From contig NZ_BMZH01000001.1 in NCBI RefSeq assembly GCF_014652695.1, positions 248,001-312,000 of the forward strand: DNA of 64,000 nucleotides. Reading direction: 5' to 3'. The position numbers and the translations under genes are program-made. Below, piece after piece: positions 7,416 to 18,159 of this stretch; position 1 is the first letter of the stretch; each line of letters opens with the position of its first letter. The DNA is from Algimonas arctica (GTDB lineage: Bacteria; Pseudomonadota; Alphaproteobacteria; Caulobacterales; Maricaulaceae). Below the pieces are notes generated by a model. That model did not search any database. It was not told the DNA's origin and saw nothing but the letters and a program-made list of their open reading frames with translations.

Positions 7416-9278
7416 ATGGAACTCGCTGGCTCGCACTATTTCACTGAAATAAGAGACACGCAGGCGTGGCGATCCCGCGGCCTTCTGGCTCTCTATTGTT
7501 TTGGTGTGGCAAGTTTGATTGCCGCAATCGTCACATTCATTGCGCATAATTGGACTTATCTTGGCACAGGGATGAAACTCGGCGGTTTGGGCGCGGCACT
7601 CATTATCTGCGCGGGTCTGTGGGTCATCAAAGGTTTCGACCGACCCAGCGCGCAGAGTTTTGGCATTGCTGTGCAAGTGTTGATTGGTGTCTGGCTCGCG
7701 GCAGCGGGACAACTTTATCAAGCTCCCGGTGGGTTACAGGACTTATTACTGACATGGGCCGTTCTAGGCGTGCCCTTCGTTCTGGTTTCACGCTCAGCGC
7801 CGCATTGGGCCGTCTGGTTTGGGGTCATCTGGCTTGCTGCCATTTCGCCCATGGGGTTGGAGGTGCTCGCCGCCGTTGGTCCCGATTGTCTGGATGCGAT
7901 ATGGCTGGCGGGCGCCGTGATCTTGGGTGCGGGCGTCATGGGATCGCTTTATAAACGCAGTCCGGTTTGGCTCTCGGCTTTGTTAGCCATTGGGCTCGGC
8001 ATACTGTGCATTGGCGCAAGCTGGCTCGGCCTATTTGATGCCAAGCGGTTAGGTCAGTTTGGGCCGTCTCTCATTGCTTTAGTCCTGCTCGGGGTGACGG
8101 GATGGCGTTCTTACGCCCTGAAAGTTGCGTCCCCGACCGCCATTATCGCGAGTGCCGTCGCCATTGTCTGTGTGTCGATCTTTGGCGAGCTAATTTCGGG
8201 TGTGTTTGACGAGCCTGTCTTGTTTTTCTTCCTCATGACCGGATTGGTCTGCGCCGCGACCTTTGGGTTGGTGGTGTTCTTTAAACACCTCAGAGTGTTC
8301 ATTGATGCGGATGAACCGGACACTGATGGAGCTGATACGGACCCTTGGTATATGGACGCCTTAATCGGGGCTGGTGGGGTTTTAACGGCGGGCTTTGCGT
8401 GCGGATTGATCGGGGCAGTCATAGGCCTATCGGGTCTGATGGAGAGCAATTGGGGCGTGTCCTTGTCGATTATCGGCGCAGGCGTTTACGCTCTGTCGAT
8501 TGCCATTAGGCAGAGACAACCAGGCCAGTTCATCCGGTTTATGTTTGGGACGTTTATCCTTGCTTGGATGAGCTGTCTGGCCTTGGGTCTGGGTGAAGCT
8601 GCGAGTGAAACTTTCGTTGCCGGACTTGTTTTGTTGGGGCTCTCCATTGTGACGGTCTGGCTTGTCTCCGGAGACAGGATTTTGTCCGCGCTCATGGCTG
8701 TTTCGGCCTGTATCGGGATGGCTTTCATTATTACCGAATTGTTGGGTCAAAGTTGGGATGTTGCTGTCCTTATGTGTGTCTACACAGTTTTGGGACTGGT
8801 CTTCAGTACGGTCTTGTTGCGGGGCCGAGTACATATCCACCTTACGGCGGTCTTCCTCATCGCGGCAATAGCGACAGGATTGATTGCGGGGATGGATATG
8901 GGTCATTTGGCTGACTCGAGTTGGACGCTGATTGATATTGTGAATGGCCTACTCGCTGCGGCGGGAGGGGCATGGCTTTGGCTTCGCTATGTTCGGTCAA
9001 CGGGACTGACTTGGCCGATCTTTGTCGTTTTGATCGTCATAGCCATCATTCTACCGACCGGCGCAGTCCCGGCCATGCTGCTGCTCATGTTGGCGTATTC
9101 AATCGGATCACGGGCTCTATTCTTGATCGGCGTGATTGCAATGGCGTGGTTCCTGTTCTCCGCTTATTTTGATCTTTCCATGACCTTGATCGCGCTCTCA
9201 GGCATCATGGCAACGGTCGGGGTCGGATTGCTCGGGATTTGGGCCTTCGCCAGCAAACGCGTGGAGATCGCGTCATGA
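7416..9278 (+). CDS. DUF2157-type polytopic membrane protein
   Basis: 620 residues with about 18-20 hydrophobic segments. The N-terminus (residues 20-60, LLALYCFGVASLIAAIVTFI then AHNWTYLGTGMKL) resembles DUF2157, a predicted bacterial membrane family. Its function is not known. The stop overlaps the ATG of the GDYXXLXY protein downstream by 4 nt, a pairing that is usual for DUF2157 genes and suggests the two act together in the membrane. The pair is placed between secF and sodB, where many alphaproteobacteria instead keep a small Mth938-like gene. Confidence 0.7.
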   Translation: MELAGSHYFTEIRDTQAWRSRGLLALYCFGVASLIAAIVTFIAHNWTYLGTGMKLGGLGAALIICAGLWVIKGFDRPSAQSFGIAVQVLIGVWLAAAGQLYQAPGGLQDLLLTWAVLGVPFVLVSRSAPHWAVWFGVIWLAAISPMGLEVLAAVGPDCLDAIWLAGAVILGAGVMGSLYKRSPVWLSALLAIGLGILCIGASWLGLFDAKRLGQFGPSLIALVLLGVTGWRSYALKVASPTAIIASAVAIVCVSIFGELISGVFDEPVLFFFLMTGLVCAATFGLVVFFKHLRVFIDADEPDTDGADTDPWYMDALIGAGGVLTAGFACGLIGAVIGLSGLMESNWGVSLSIIGAGVYALSIAIRQRQPGQFIRFMFGTFILAWMSCLALGLGEAASETFVAGLVLLGLSIVTVWLVSGDRILSALMAVSACIGMAFIITELLGQSWDVAVLMCVYTVLGLVFSTVLLRGRVHIHLTAVFLIAAIATGLIAGMDMGHLADSSWTLIDIVNGLLAAAGGAWLWLRYVRSTGLTWPIFVVLIVIAIILPTGAVPAMLLLMLAYSIGSRALFLIGVIAMAWFLFSAYFDLSMTLIALSGIMATVGVGLLGIWAFASKRVEIAS

Positions 9279-9829
9279 TCCGGATTGCGCTAGTTATTGT
9301 TGGCCTTCTGTTGTGTGGCTGGAAATTTACTTCGGGTTTTGTCGCGGCTGAAGCGATCCGGCAAAACGGGGAAGAGATTCTTTTCGAATTAGCGCCCGTT
9401 GATCCGCGGGACTTGTTTCTCGGCGATTATATGACGCTTAATTATGATCTAGGTTTGGATGGTCGCTGGGACGAGGAGAGCGCAGACTTTGATAGGCCTA
9501 TTCCAGAAGAGCCTGACGCGGTGTCTGGCGTTGGCGTTGTCAAAATCACAGACGGGGTTGCCACATTTGTGAGGTTCGATGCGTTAAGCCCGCTGGCCGA
9601 AGATGAACGGCTGATCCGCTTCACGAAAAGACGGCGTTGGGCGCGTGTCTCTATCGGCGGCGACCGCTACTATTTCCAATCAGGCACCGGTGATCGGTTT
9701 GCGGAGGCTGAATACGGCATCTTTCGTGTCATGCCCGATGGTCGCGCGCTTTTGTCTGGACTCGCAGATGAAAAAAAACGCCCCATCCTGATTGCAGGAG
9801 AGGCGCCTTTAAAAATCTTAGAGGACTAA
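9275..9829 (+). CDS. GDYXXLXY domain protein
   Basis: 184 residues. One N-terminal membrane helix (IALVIVGLLLCGWKFTSGF) precedes an extracytoplasmic domain with LFLGDYMTLNYDL, the GDYxxLxY signature that names this family of unknown function. PVDPRD just before it and the central PLAEDERLIRFTKRR stretch also fit. The ATG at 9275 lies in ATGA with the DUF2157 stop and has GTGGAG about 8 nt upstream; an in-frame start 36 nt earlier would extend into the preceding gene and is unlikely. It ends 4 nt before the convergent sodB stop. Confidence 0.8.
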   Translation: MIRIALVIVGLLLCGWKFTSGFVAAEAIRQNGEEILFELAPVDPRDLFLGDYMTLNYDLGLDGRWDEESADFDRPIPEEPDAVSGVGVVKITDGVATFVRFDALSPLAEDERLIRFTKRRRWARVSIGGDRYYFQSGTGDRFAEAEYGIFRVMPDGRALLSGLADEKKRPILIAGEAPLKILED

Positions 9830-9832
9830 AGA

Positions 9833-10417
9833 TTACTTCAGATTGCTCTCTGCGAAGTCCCAATTGACCAGTTTTTCAAGAAAACTATTCATATAGGAAG
9901 GGCGTGCATTCTGGTAATCCAGATAATAAGCGTGTTCCCACACATCCATAGTCAGCAGTGGCGTGACGCTTTCGCCTTCGACAGGTGTGTGAGCATTGGC
10001 CGTATTGGTCACATCAAGTGTGCCGTCACTTTTTTGAACGAGCCAGGCCCAACCAGAACCAAACTGGCTGCCGCCCTTATCTTTGAACGCGGTCACGAAA
10101 TCCTCGTAGCTACCGAAGTCGCGGTCAATCATTTCACCAATTTTACCGCTCGGCTTGCCGCCACCATTAGGCGACATTGAGTGCCAATAAAATGTGTGGT
10201 TCCACACCTGAGCGGCATTGTTGAATAAGCCGCCTTCTGAAGCTTTGACGATCTCTTCGAGGCTCATGCTCTCATATTTTGTGCCCTCGATCGCGGCATT
10301 CAGCTTATTGACGTAAGCTTGGTGATGTTTGCCATAGTGATAGTTCAGCGTCTCTTCGCTGATCGTTGGTGCGAGCGCGTCGCGTGCATAAGGAAGGTCG
10401 GGAAGTTCGAAACTCAT
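9833..10417 (-). CDS. sodB: Superoxide dismutase, Fe/Mn family
   Basis: 194 residues. It converts superoxide to oxygen and hydrogen peroxide. MSFELPDLPYARDALAP opens the alpha-hairpin domain; metal ligands are visible as the His of YGKHHQAYVNKL (first), the His of NHTFYWHSM (second) and DVWEHAYYLDY, which contains the Asp and third His. The GGGKPSG and SQFGSGWAWLV segments favour the iron-type subfamily. The start at 10417 is preferred over the ATG at 10423 because AGGAG abuts the latter and is 6 nt from the former. Confidence 0.96.
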   Translation of the reverse strand: MSFELPDLPYARDALAPTISEETLNYHYGKHHQAYVNKLNAAIEGTKYESMSLEEIVKASEGGLFNNAAQVWNHTFYWHSMSPNGGGKPSGKIGEMIDRDFGSYEDFVTAFKDKGGSQFGSGWAWLVQKSDGTLDVTNTANAHTPVEGESVTPLLTMDVWEHAYYLDYQNARPSYMNSFLEKLVNWDFAESNLK

Positions 10418-10631
10418 AATCATCTCCTGATGGGTTACTAATCTTTACGCAAAGGCCTGCGCAATGTTCCTGAATAGGCTGAAATTGGTCGCATAGACTC
10501 AAGACCCGCCAGTGATCGCAAATAATCCGAGCCCATGCTGCGAATGACTGACCTTTCCGGCGGATGGTCTTGCGTCTTATATATTCGATAGGCATTTGGC
10601 ACAGGTTCCGCAAGACGCAGCAAGGACGCAT

Positions 10632-11375
10632 GTGCCCATTGATATCAACAGCTCAGTAATTGACCGATTGGACGGGGTGGACCCGGACAGAATGCGCGCT
10701 GCGCGGCTGGCCGATCCCGACATTCGGGACCGTCTGTTTGCGCTCTATGCTTTTCATGCGGAACTCGCCAAAATTCCGGAGCTGGTGAGTGAGCCCATGA
10801 TGGGACAGATTCGCTATCAATGGTGGCGGGATTGTCTGAACGAAATTTACGGAGCAGGTCCGGTACGGACCCACGAGGTCAGCACGCCGTTAGCTGCGAT
10901 GGTGTCGCAAAGCGGAATTAGCCGCTTCATGCTCGACCGGATCATTGATGGCCGCGAACGCGATCTCGACCCGACACCCTTTGCGACGATTCAAGCGGCA
11001 ACAGATTATGCGGACGTCACATCAGGCGCTTTGGCGCAGGCGGCCGTCATGATTTGCCGCGGTGAGGGCGGTTTGATTGCTGGACGCGCGTGGGGTTTGA
11101 CGGGGTTGGCGCGCAGTTACCGATACTATGCGGAGGGAATGTTGAGCGAAGTGACGTTTGGCGATCTGCTGGCCGCGAGTTCAGAAGCTTATTCTGACGC
11201 ACGGGTCGGCGCGGTAAAGACCGCGATGCCAGCGCTGGCCTATGTGTCGCTCGTTCCCGGTTTTATTAAAAGGATGCGCCGCATCGAGTATAAGGCGAAG
11301 ACCGATGTGCCGGGCTACGCCCCGTTCTCAAAACAGTTCAGAATGCTCGTAAGCGTGGCGCGCGGACGGCTCTAG
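10632..11375 (+). CDS. Squalene/phytoene synthase-fold protein (NDUFAF6-like)
   Basis: 247 residues. The fold is recognisable from [37 protein letters not shown] and [17 protein letters not shown]. The two Asp-rich motifs that bind prenyl diphosphate in true squalene and phytoene synthases are not visible, which fits the NDUFAF6-like group linked in mitochondria to complex I assembly rather than a carotenoid enzyme. GTG 10632 has AAGGA 5 nt upstream and is preferred to the TTG at 10596. It converges with trmFO, overlapping by 4 nt. Confidence 0.7.
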   Translation: MPIDINSSVIDRLDGVDPDRMRAARLADPDIRDRLFALYAFHAELAKIPELVSEPMMGQIRYQWWRDCLNEIYGAGPVRTHEVSTPLAAMVSQSGISRFMLDRIIDGRERDLDPTPFATIQAATDYADVTSGALAQAAVMICRGEGGLIAGRAWGLTGLARSYRYYAEGMLSEVTFGDLLAASSEAYSDARVGAVKTAMPALAYVSLVPGFIKRMRRIEYKAKTDVPGYAPFSKQFRMLVSVARGRL

Positions 11376-12751
11376 GCCGACCACGCCTTTAAATCGGTCA
11401 ACGCCCGCTCTGCCATCACGCGACGCTTCAGACGGGTCTTTTCTTTGCCTCGAATCCGGGATCCATCCGCACGACGATAAGTCGGCGGGTCTATCGGCGG
11501 GAACAGGCCGAAATTTACGTTCATCGGCTGAAACTTGGCCTTTGGTCCGGACATAAATCCCCCGGTGACATGTTCGACGAGCGCGCCGAGGGCCGTCGTG
11601 ACGGGCGGTGCGGATACAGTCTCGCCTTTCGCCTGTGCTGCCGCCATACGGCCCGCGATCAAGCCGAGGGCCGCGCTTTCGACATAGCCTTCCACGCCCA
11701 TGATTTGTCCGGCGAAGCGTAAATCTGGACGCGACTTCAAACGGAGCTGACCGTCGAGCAATTTCGGGCTGTTGATGAAGGTGTTGCGGTGGATGCCGCC
11801 AAGGCGGGCGAAGACGGCTTTTTCCAAGCCGGGGATCATCCGGATCACATCGGCTTGTGAGCCATATTTCATCTTTGTCTGAAACCCGACCATATTATAA
11901 AGCGTGCCGAGCCCATTATCTTGGCGGAGCTGCGCGATCGCGTAAGCTTTGACTGTCGGATTGTGGGGGTTGGTCAGGCCAACAGGTTTCATTGGGCCAT
12001 AGCGCAATGTTTCCGGTCCGCGGGACGCCATCACTTCAATCGGAAGGCAGCTCTCAAAATAAGGCGTGTCTTTTTCAAACTCTTTAAATTCGGTTTGCTC
12101 GGCTTCGATGAGTGCATCAATGAAGGCCAGATATTGATCCTTATCGAGCGGACAGTTGATATAATCCGCGCCGTCGCCGCCCGGTCCCTTTTTGTCATAG
12201 CGCGATTGAAACCACGCTTTGTCAAAATCGATACTATCCTTGTAAATGATCGGGGCAATCGCATCGAAAAAGGCGAGGGAGTCGACGTCGGTTTCGGCCA
12301 AAATAGCATTTGCAAGCGCGTCGGACGTTAGCGGCCCTGTGGCGATAATAGAATTGCCCCATTCTGCAGGCGGTAGGCCCTGTACTTCGCCATATTCGAT
12401 GGTGATGTTCGGGTGCTGGCTGAGCATGGTCGTTACAGCCTCTGAGAAAGCCTCACGGTCAACTGCTAAAGCCCCGCCCGCAGGGAGGCGAAACAAATGG
12501 CCCATGCCCATAATGACTGAGCCGTTGCGCCGCATTTCTTCGTGCAAGAGCCCAACGGCATTGCCGAGATGATCATCAGAGCGGAAACTATTGGAACAAA
12601 CGAGTTCAGCGCAGCCGCTGGTCTGATGTGCCGCGGTCATACGGTGCGGTCGCATTTCGTGTAGTATTACGGGCACGCCCGCTTCGGCGACTTGCCAAGC
12701 GGCTTCTGATCCAGCGAGGCCAGCACCGATAATATGGACGGGGTTTATCAT
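11372..12751 (-). CDS. trmFO: tRNA (uracil-54-C5)-methyltransferase TrmFO, folate-dependent
   Basis: 459 residues. TrmFO uses methylenetetrahydrofolate and FADH2 to make ribothymidine at position 54 of tRNAs. The FAD-binding motif is at the N-terminus ([21 protein letters not shown]), followed by [13 protein letters not shown] and [12 protein letters not shown] with the conserved Cys. Later blocks [17 protein letters not shown] and [16 protein letters not shown] are all typical. The start at 12751 (MINPVHIIG) places the dinucleotide motif at the expected distance; the frame extends 12 codons further upstream without family support. Confidence 0.95.
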   Translation of the reverse strand: MINPVHIIGAGLAGSEAAWQVAEAGVPVILHEMRPHRMTAAHQTSGCAELVCSNSFRSDDHLGNAVGLLHEEMRRNGSVIMGMGHLFRLPAGGALAVDREAFSEAVTTMLSQHPNITIEYGEVQGLPPAEWGNSIIATGPLTSDALANAILAETDVDSLAFFDAIAPIIYKDSIDFDKAWFQSRYDKKGPGGDGADYINCPLDKDQYLAFIDALIEAEQTEFKEFEKDTPYFESCLPIEVMASRGPETLRYGPMKPVGLTNPHNPTVKAYAIAQLRQDNGLGTLYNMVGFQTKMKYGSQADVIRMIPGLEKAVFARLGGIHRNTFINSPKLLDGQLRLKSRPDLRFAGQIMGVEGYVESAALGLIAGRMAAAQAKGETVSAPPVTTALGALVEHVTGGFMSGPKAKFQPMNVNFGLFPPIDPPTYRRADGSRIRGKEKTRLKRRVMAERALTDLKAWSA

Positions 12752-12861
12752 AGGCCGCGACCTATGCGGACTAGATAGATTTCGCAACCAAACCCGACAG
12801 ATAGGCGTGCGTGTTGTCAGCGCAGGTAGCTCGCGCTAGAGGTGTATTCAGGGAGACCAAC

Positions 12862-13851
12862 ATGTTGCCATTAGAGCCAACGCCTTATTCGAAAGATTAC
12901 GAAATCACCGATGCCATGTTCGGGGCTTTTCGGTCGCCGGGGGGCATGCCGTTTTTCTGGAAATTGCTTGGTTGGGGGACGTTGCTGTTTACCGTCATGG
13001 GGTTGTTGTTGATTAAGCCGATGTTGGAGTCTTATGTCGATATAATCCGCATCGGCATTATGGTGGAAACAGATCCGGACCAAGCGGCACGAATGTTTGG
13101 CGTTATAGGCCAATTTTTCTTCCAGATAATTCTATTCTTGTTCGGTTACACGTTGGGTGTCGCGCTAATCCGAGCCGCTTTCTTCAGAGCTTACTATTAC
13201 GACGATTTCGGCGGTACGATCCCATTCAAATTGGGCGCGGATGAAGTACGACAGTTCTTAGCTTACTTAGGGTTTTACGCTGTGATCATGGTGTTCATTC
13301 TCTTGCTGACACTCGCAGTCATGATCCCCAGTTCTATTATTGCGGCAGTAAGCAGCGGTGAGTCCGTGGCTGTTATGGTGCTCATAATGATAGTCCTCTA
13401 CATTGCTATGATCGCGGGATATATTTGGATTGGTGTTCGTTTGTCCTGCGCCAGCGCACTGACCGCTTTTAACGGTCGCACGCATGTCCTTGCCGCGCGC
13501 TATGTATCCAAAAATCGTTTCTGGGCACTCTTTGGGTCGATACTTGTCGCGGGCATAATGGGTTATGTGGCGAGCAATATAGGGACAACATTGGGTATGC
13601 AGTTGGCCTTTCCGGACTTGAGTTTTGCTGAGTATATTAAATTATCAAGTGGGCTGGATTCCGAATCCACTCTGGAAACTTTGGAACGTCTGTCTGAATC
13701 AGCGTCGTTCAATGTCATGTCTGTTTTGGCGATTATTCTAATCAGCGTAGGTTATTCATTTTACAACCTCCTGCTCTCGGGTCCACAGGCTTATTTCACT
13801 CGGCAATGGGCGGAAAGCGGGGCGGCGGCGTATGAGGACAGCCATCCGTAA
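12862..13851 (+). CDS. Polytopic membrane protein, unknown function
   Basis: 329 residues with about six membrane segments (near residues 35-52, 85-108, 128-155, 165-190, 225-245 and 290-310). I do not recognise a family with confidence. The loop ARYVSKNRFWALFG resembles inner-membrane families in which a short amphipathic helix separates membrane pairs. The ATG has GGGAG 6 nt upstream and is preferred to a start 51 nt earlier. The stop is 13 nt before the next gene's start, so the two may form one unit with the TonB-like protein. Confidence 0.6.
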   Translation: MLPLEPTPYSKDYEITDAMFGAFRSPGGMPFFWKLLGWGTLLFTVMGLLLIKPMLESYVDIIRIGIMVETDPDQAARMFGVIGQFFFQIILFLFGYTLGVALIRAAFFRAYYYDDFGGTIPFKLGADEVRQFLAYLGFYAVIMVFILLLTLAVMIPSSIIAAVSSGESVAVMVLIMIVLYIAMIAGYIWIGVRLSCASALTAFNGRTHVLAARYVSKNRFWALFGSILVAGIMGYVASNIGTTLGMQLAFPDLSFAEYIKLSSGLDSESTLETLERLSESASFNVMSVLAIILISVGYSFYNLLLSGPQAYFTRQWAESGAAAYEDSHP

Positions 13852-13864
13852 CGGGAGAGGTCGC

Positions 13865-15019
13865 ATGCTAATTTCGAAGGGCCTCCTTCTTGTCATTTTG
13901 TTGATTTTTGCGCCTCTCTTTGCGCAAGCAAAGACGCCACCGGAAGTGCTGCAACCGTATAAACAATATGTTTCTGCGCTTGAAGCGGGCGATGTTGACG
14001 AAGCCGGCGCGCGTGCAGAGCAGGCCTATAACGCGGCCTTGAGAGAGCTCGGTCGCGACGACCCCCTCATTGGCACGCTAGCGCATAATTTGGCAGACCT
14101 GCTCTATGACGACCCTGACAGACAAATAAAACTCTACCGTCAGGCAATCGCTCTGACACCGATGATGAACGCAGACGATATTATCATCGTCGCACAACGT
14201 TGGGTGGCCTTGGGGCAGGCACATGCCGTTCGTCCGGTCAGCCCCCTCGTGGACTTTAAATCGAGCGCGAAAGACATTTCAGAAGGGTGGGAGTTTATTG
14301 AAGAACAGTCGTTACAAGATACGACATTCGGGGGTGAAATGATGGTTCTAAAGGGGTGGGCTGCAGCGTCTCTGAATAAAGTGGATGAAGCGCTCAGTTG
14401 GTATGAAAAAGCCGATGTCATTTTTTCCGGCCCGAACCATGAATATTTTAGCCTGCTTGAATATATGAACAAGGTGCTCCGGGGTAAAACTCTCATCGTT
14501 TATGATCGCAACATCGAAGGCGCGATCGTTTTGCAGGACGTGATGCAAAATTTAGAAGGAAAACTTCCGGCCGACCACCCCTACGTCAAGGATGCTTTTA
14601 ATACGTGGCTCTGGGCTCGCTCTAAGATTGAACAGTCTGGGGATACAGAAAATGCGGCAACAGCCGGTGTTTGCAAATGTTGGCCCTACGATGAGATATC
14701 GAAAAAAGCGCCTGTCCCGATTGTTCGTATGCCACCAATCATGCCGTCTGCCGCAAAGCGGTCAGGCCGGGTTATGATGCGGTTTTCTGTCTCGAGAGAT
14801 GGGAGTCCTGAAGATATCGAAATCATCGGTTACACCGACAAAGTTTTCATACGGTCTGCGTCCAGGGCGATTAAAAAGTGGAAGTATGATGTGAACGAAG
14901 ATCATTCGTATGTAGATCTTCAAAAAATCGTCACAACTATTTCGTTTCTATTGATGACGGAAAGAGGCAAACTTTTACCTGAAAATGAGATGACGATGCT
15001 CCTCAATGTGGGAGAGTAG
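13865..15019 (+). CDS. Periplasmic TPR-like protein with TonB C-terminal domain
   Basis: 384 residues. A signal peptide (LISKGLLLVILLIFAPLFAQA) leads into helical repeats reminiscent of TPRs (about residues 25-260; for example EALSWYEKADVIF). The last third (about residues 300-370) has RSGRVMMRFSVSRDGSPEDI and RASRAIKKWKYD-like spacing, the TonB C-terminal fold that contacts outer-membrane receptors. Unlike canonical TonB there is no Pro-rich linker, so it more likely resembles the TPR-TonB-C proteins common in Caulobacterales. GGAGAGG 5 nt before the ATG sets the start. Confidence 0.65.
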   Translation: MLISKGLLLVILLIFAPLFAQAKTPPEVLQPYKQYVSALEAGDVDEAGARAEQAYNAALRELGRDDPLIGTLAHNLADLLYDDPDRQIKLYRQAIALTPMMNADDIIIVAQRWVALGQAHAVRPVSPLVDFKSSAKDISEGWEFIEEQSLQDTTFGGEMMVLKGWAAASLNKVDEALSWYEKADVIFSGPNHEYFSLLEYMNKVLRGKTLIVYDRNIEGAIVLQDVMQNLEGKLPADHPYVKDAFNTWLWARSKIEQSGDTENAATAGVCKCWPYDEISKKAPVPIVRMPPIMPSAAKRSGRVMMRFSVSRDGSPEDIEIIGYTDKVFIRSASRAIKKWKYDVNEDHSYVDLQKIVTTISFLLMTERGKLLPENEMTMLLNVGE

Positions 15020-15063
15020 CTGAGGCTTTAGAAACGGTCAGAAATCTTCGGACCTGCCGCTAC

Positions 15064-17925
15064 TTACTCCGCGGAGGAACGAGCCGCCGCCTTTTCCAAC
15101 ATAGGCTTGAGATAGCGTCCGGTCCAACTGCCTGCAATCGCAGCAATATCCTCAGGCGTTCCAACGCCCACGACTTCGCCGCCGCCGTCACCGCCTTCGG
15201 GACCAATATCAATGACCCAGTCGGCCGTTTTCACAACGTCGAGATTATGCTCGATGATGATCATGGTGTTCCCAGTGCCGACGAGTTCTTGCAGCACCGT
15301 CAGCAGCTTGTTGACGTCTTCAAAATGGAGGCCCGTTGTGGGTTCATCCAAAATATAGAGCGTGCGGCCTGTGGCGCGTTTTGACAGTTCTTTGGCCAGT
15401 TTAACCCGCTGGGCTTCGCCGCCAGACAGCGTGGTCGCTTGCTGCCCGACTTTGATATAGCCAAGTCCGACGCGTTGCAGCGTGACCATCTTATCGCGAA
15501 TGGACGGCACAGCTTTGAAGAAGCCAGCCGCCTCATCAATATCCATGTCGAGCACGTCCGCGACGGACTTACCTTTGAACTTAATCTCGAGCGTTTCGCG
15601 ATTATAGCGAGCGCCCTTGCAGACATCGCAGGTGACATAGACGTCTGGCAGGAAGTGCATCTCGATCTTGATCACGCCGCCGCCTTGGCAGGCTTCGCAG
15701 CGTCCGCCTTTGACGTTGAACGAGAATCGACCCGGCTTGTAGCCCCGTGTCTTGGACTCGGGCAGGCCCGCGAACCAATCCCGAATTGGAGTAAAGGCCC
15801 CGGTATAGGTCGCCGGGTTGGAGCGCGGCGTCCGACCAATGGCCGATTGATTGATGTCGATCACCTTATCAAGCTGGTCGAGGCCGAGGATGTCGCGATG
15901 CGGCATCGGAGGCTTTGTCGCTTTGTTCAGCTTGCGCGCAGCGGATTTGTAGAGCGTTTCAATTGTGAGCGTTGACTTACCCCCGCCCGACACACCCGTG
16001 ACGCAGGTCATCACGCCAAGCGGAAAATCCACATCGACATTTTTAAGGTTGTTGCCGGAGGCGCCTTCGACACGGATGACTTTTTTCGGATTGATCTTGC
16101 GCCGTTGAGTCGGAATAGCAATTTCCTTCGCGCCGGTCAGATATTGCCCCGTCAGCGATTTCTTTGACCGCATGATTTGGTTGGGCGTGCCGCTGGCGAC
16201 AACTTCGCCGCCATGAATGCCGGCTTTCGGTCCCATATCGACAACATAATCCGCCATGAGAATCGCTTCTTCATCGTGTTCAACGACGAGGACCGTGTTG
16301 CCGAGATCGCGCAGCTCTTGGAGTGTTTCGAGGAGACGCGCATTGTCCCGCTGATGCAGTCCAATAGACGGCTCATCCAAGACATAGAGAACGCCCGTAA
16401 GGCCTGAGCCAATTTGTGAAGCGAGGCGGATGCGTTGACTTTCGCCGCCAGACAATGTTCCGGACCCGCGACCGAGCGTGAGATAATCCAGCCCGACAGC
16501 ATTGAGAAATTTTAGACGATCCGTGATTTCCTTTAGGATCCGTTCCGCAATTTCCATGTCTTTAGCAGAAAGTTTTGTCTTCAGGTCCTCAAACGTTTCC
16601 AAGGAATGCGCGATGCTCATATCGCCCGGTTGAGCGATATCCATCATGTCGACTTTGACGGACAGCGCTTCGGGCTTGAGGCGACGGCCGGCGCAACTGT
16701 TGCAGAGCGAATCGGACATATACTTGGACAGCTCTTCTCGCCGCCATGTGCTTTCCGTCTCGCGATAGAGCCGCGACAGGTTGGGCACCACGCCTTCGAA
16801 TGATTTCTTGGTTTTATAGGTTCGGCGACCGTCCTTAAATTCAAATTGTATTTTCGTGCCGCCCGTCCCGTTCAGAACAACGGATTTGGCCTTTGCTGGC
16901 AAGTCTTTGAACGGGGTCTTGGTCGAGAAATCATAGTGATCAGCGAGCGCTTGTAATGTCTGAGCGTAAAGACCGGACGGCGTTTTCGACCAGGGCAAAA
17001 TCGCGCCTCCGGCAAGGCTGCGGCTCATATCCGGGATAACTAAATCAGGATCAAATTTTAGTTCTTTGCCCAGCCCGTCACAGGTCGGGCAGGCCCCTTG
17101 GGGGGAGTTGAATGAGAACAAGCGCGGTTCTATTTCTTCGAGCGTAAAGCCGGATACAGGGCAGGCGAACTTGGCGGAAAATGTCAGGCGTTTTTCGGAG
17201 TCATCGGCATTTTCAGCAATCGCCAATCCATCCGCAAGCCGGAGCGCTTGTTCCAGCGAGTCGGCCAAACGCGTCTCGACACCGGGGCGCACAACCACGC
17301 GATCGACAACGACATCGATATCTTGCTTGAATTTCTTGTCGAGCACTGGGGCCTCTTCGAGGCGAACCAACTCCCCATTGATCTTGGCGCGTTGATAACC
17401 CGTCTTCATCCACTCGGCGATTTCCTTGCGAAACTCACCTTTGCGGTTTCGGACAACGGGCGCGAGCAGATAGAGTTTTGTGCCGTCTGGCATCGCCATG
17501 ATTAGGTCCACCATCTGGCTTACGGTTTGACTTTCGATGGGAAGCCCCGTTGCCGGTGAATAGGGCACGCCAACACGCGCCCACAGGAGGCGCATATAGT
17601 CGTAAATTTCCGTGACTGTTCCGACGGTCGAGCGCGGGTTCTTAGAAGTCGTTTTCTGCTCAATCGAAATGGCCGGGGAGAGACCGTCGATACTATCGAC
17701 ATCCGGCTTGCCCTGTAGCTCTAGGAATTGGCGCGCATAGGCAGACAGGCTCTCGACATAGCGCCTCTGTCCTTCCGCATAGATCGTATCAAACGCGAGG
17801 GAGGATTTGCCAGAGCCAGACAGCCCTGTGATGACGACTAACTTGTCGCGCGGCAGATCGATATTCACGTTTTTCAGATTATGCTCGCGCGCGCCGCGAA
17901 CCTGAATATGTTTACTCATGGCCAT
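15064..17925 (-). CDS. uvrA: Excinuclease ABC subunit A (UvrA)
   Basis: 953 residues. UvrA finds bulky DNA damage and loads UvrB in nucleotide excision repair. Two ABC ATPase halves are clear: Walker A motifs [14 protein letters not shown] near residue 33 and [15 protein letters not shown] near residue 645, with signatures [12 protein letters not shown] and [12 protein letters not shown]. Zinc-binding Cys pairs are visible ([16 protein letters not shown] with CDVCKGA). Two ATGs, 17925 and 17919, compete as starts. Its upstream region has a LexA box, so it should be SOS induced. Confidence 0.98.
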   Translation of the reverse strand: MAMSKHIQVRGAREHNLKNVNIDLPRDKLVVITGLSGSGKSSLAFDTIYAEGQRRYVESLSAYARQFLELQGKPDVDSIDGLSPAISIEQKTTSKNPRSTVGTVTEIYDYMRLLWARVGVPYSPATGLPIESQTVSQMVDLIMAMPDGTKLYLLAPVVRNRKGEFRKEIAEWMKTGYQRAKINGELVRLEEAPVLDKKFKQDIDVVVDRVVVRPGVETRLADSLEQALRLADGLAIAENADDSEKRLTFSAKFACPVSGFTLEEIEPRLFSFNSPQGACPTCDGLGKELKFDPDLVIPDMSRSLAGGAILPWSKTPSGLYAQTLQALADHYDFSTKTPFKDLPAKAKSVVLNGTGGTKIQFEFKDGRRTYKTKKSFEGVVPNLSRLYRETESTWRREELSKYMSDSLCNSCAGRRLKPEALSVKVDMMDIAQPGDMSIAHSLETFEDLKTKLSAKDMEIAERILKEITDRLKFLNAVGLDYLTLGRGSGTLSGGESQRIRLASQIGSGLTGVLYVLDEPSIGLHQRDNARLLETLQELRDLGNTVLVVEHDEEAILMADYVVDMGPKAGIHGGEVVASGTPNQIMRSKKSLTGQYLTGAKEIAIPTQRRKINPKKVIRVEGASGNNLKNVDVDFPLGVMTCVTGVSGGGKSTLTIETLYKSAARKLNKATKPPMPHRDILGLDQLDKVIDINQSAIGRTPRSNPATYTGAFTPIRDWFAGLPESKTRGYKPGRFSFNVKGGRCEACQGGGVIKIEMHFLPDVYVTCDVCKGARYNRETLEIKFKGKSVADVLDMDIDEAAGFFKAVPSIRDKMVTLQRVGLGYIKVGQQATTLSGGEAQRVKLAKELSKRATGRTLYILDEPTTGLHFEDVNKLLTVLQELVGTGNTMIIIEHNLDVVKTADWVIDIGPEGGDGGGEVVGVGTPEDIAAIAGSWTGRYLKPMLEKAAARSSAE

Positions 17926-17996
17926 GTGGTCATTCCCGGCGGTTGGTCTTTTACGCGATACGTGTTGTTTACGGCTGAGCGTCGAAATCGTTCAAG

Positions 17997-18011
17997 GAAC
18001 ATTTCGTGAAC
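17997..18011 (-). promoter_or_regulatory. LexA (SOS) box of uvrA
   Basis: GAAC-ATTTCGT-GAAC on the plus strand, equal to GTTC-N7-GTTC read towards uvrA, is the established alphaproteobacterial LexA site. It starts 72 nt before the uvrA ATG. A TTGACT -35 candidate for uvrA (18021-18026, minus) lies just upstream, so the box covers the spacer and -10 zone where a repressor would block transcription. Confidence 0.8.
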
Positions 18012-18159
18012 ATACCTGATAGTCAAAACGTCGTCGTCGGACAAGCGATCTATCAGCCTCTATATATCTTCACATGAAATAGGGATTGCCCACATTGTTT
18101 TGTAGGCCTGCGACTCGACTCTTCTCAGAGTCCTTCGCAAAAGGCTGTGCCGGACGGTC

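Noticed and set aside
10438-10533. Possible 32-aa ORF upstream of sodB on the minus strand (MGSDYLRSLAGLES...)
   Set aside because: No ribosome site before its ATG and no paralogue or other support. An upstream ORF of sodB cannot be excluded.
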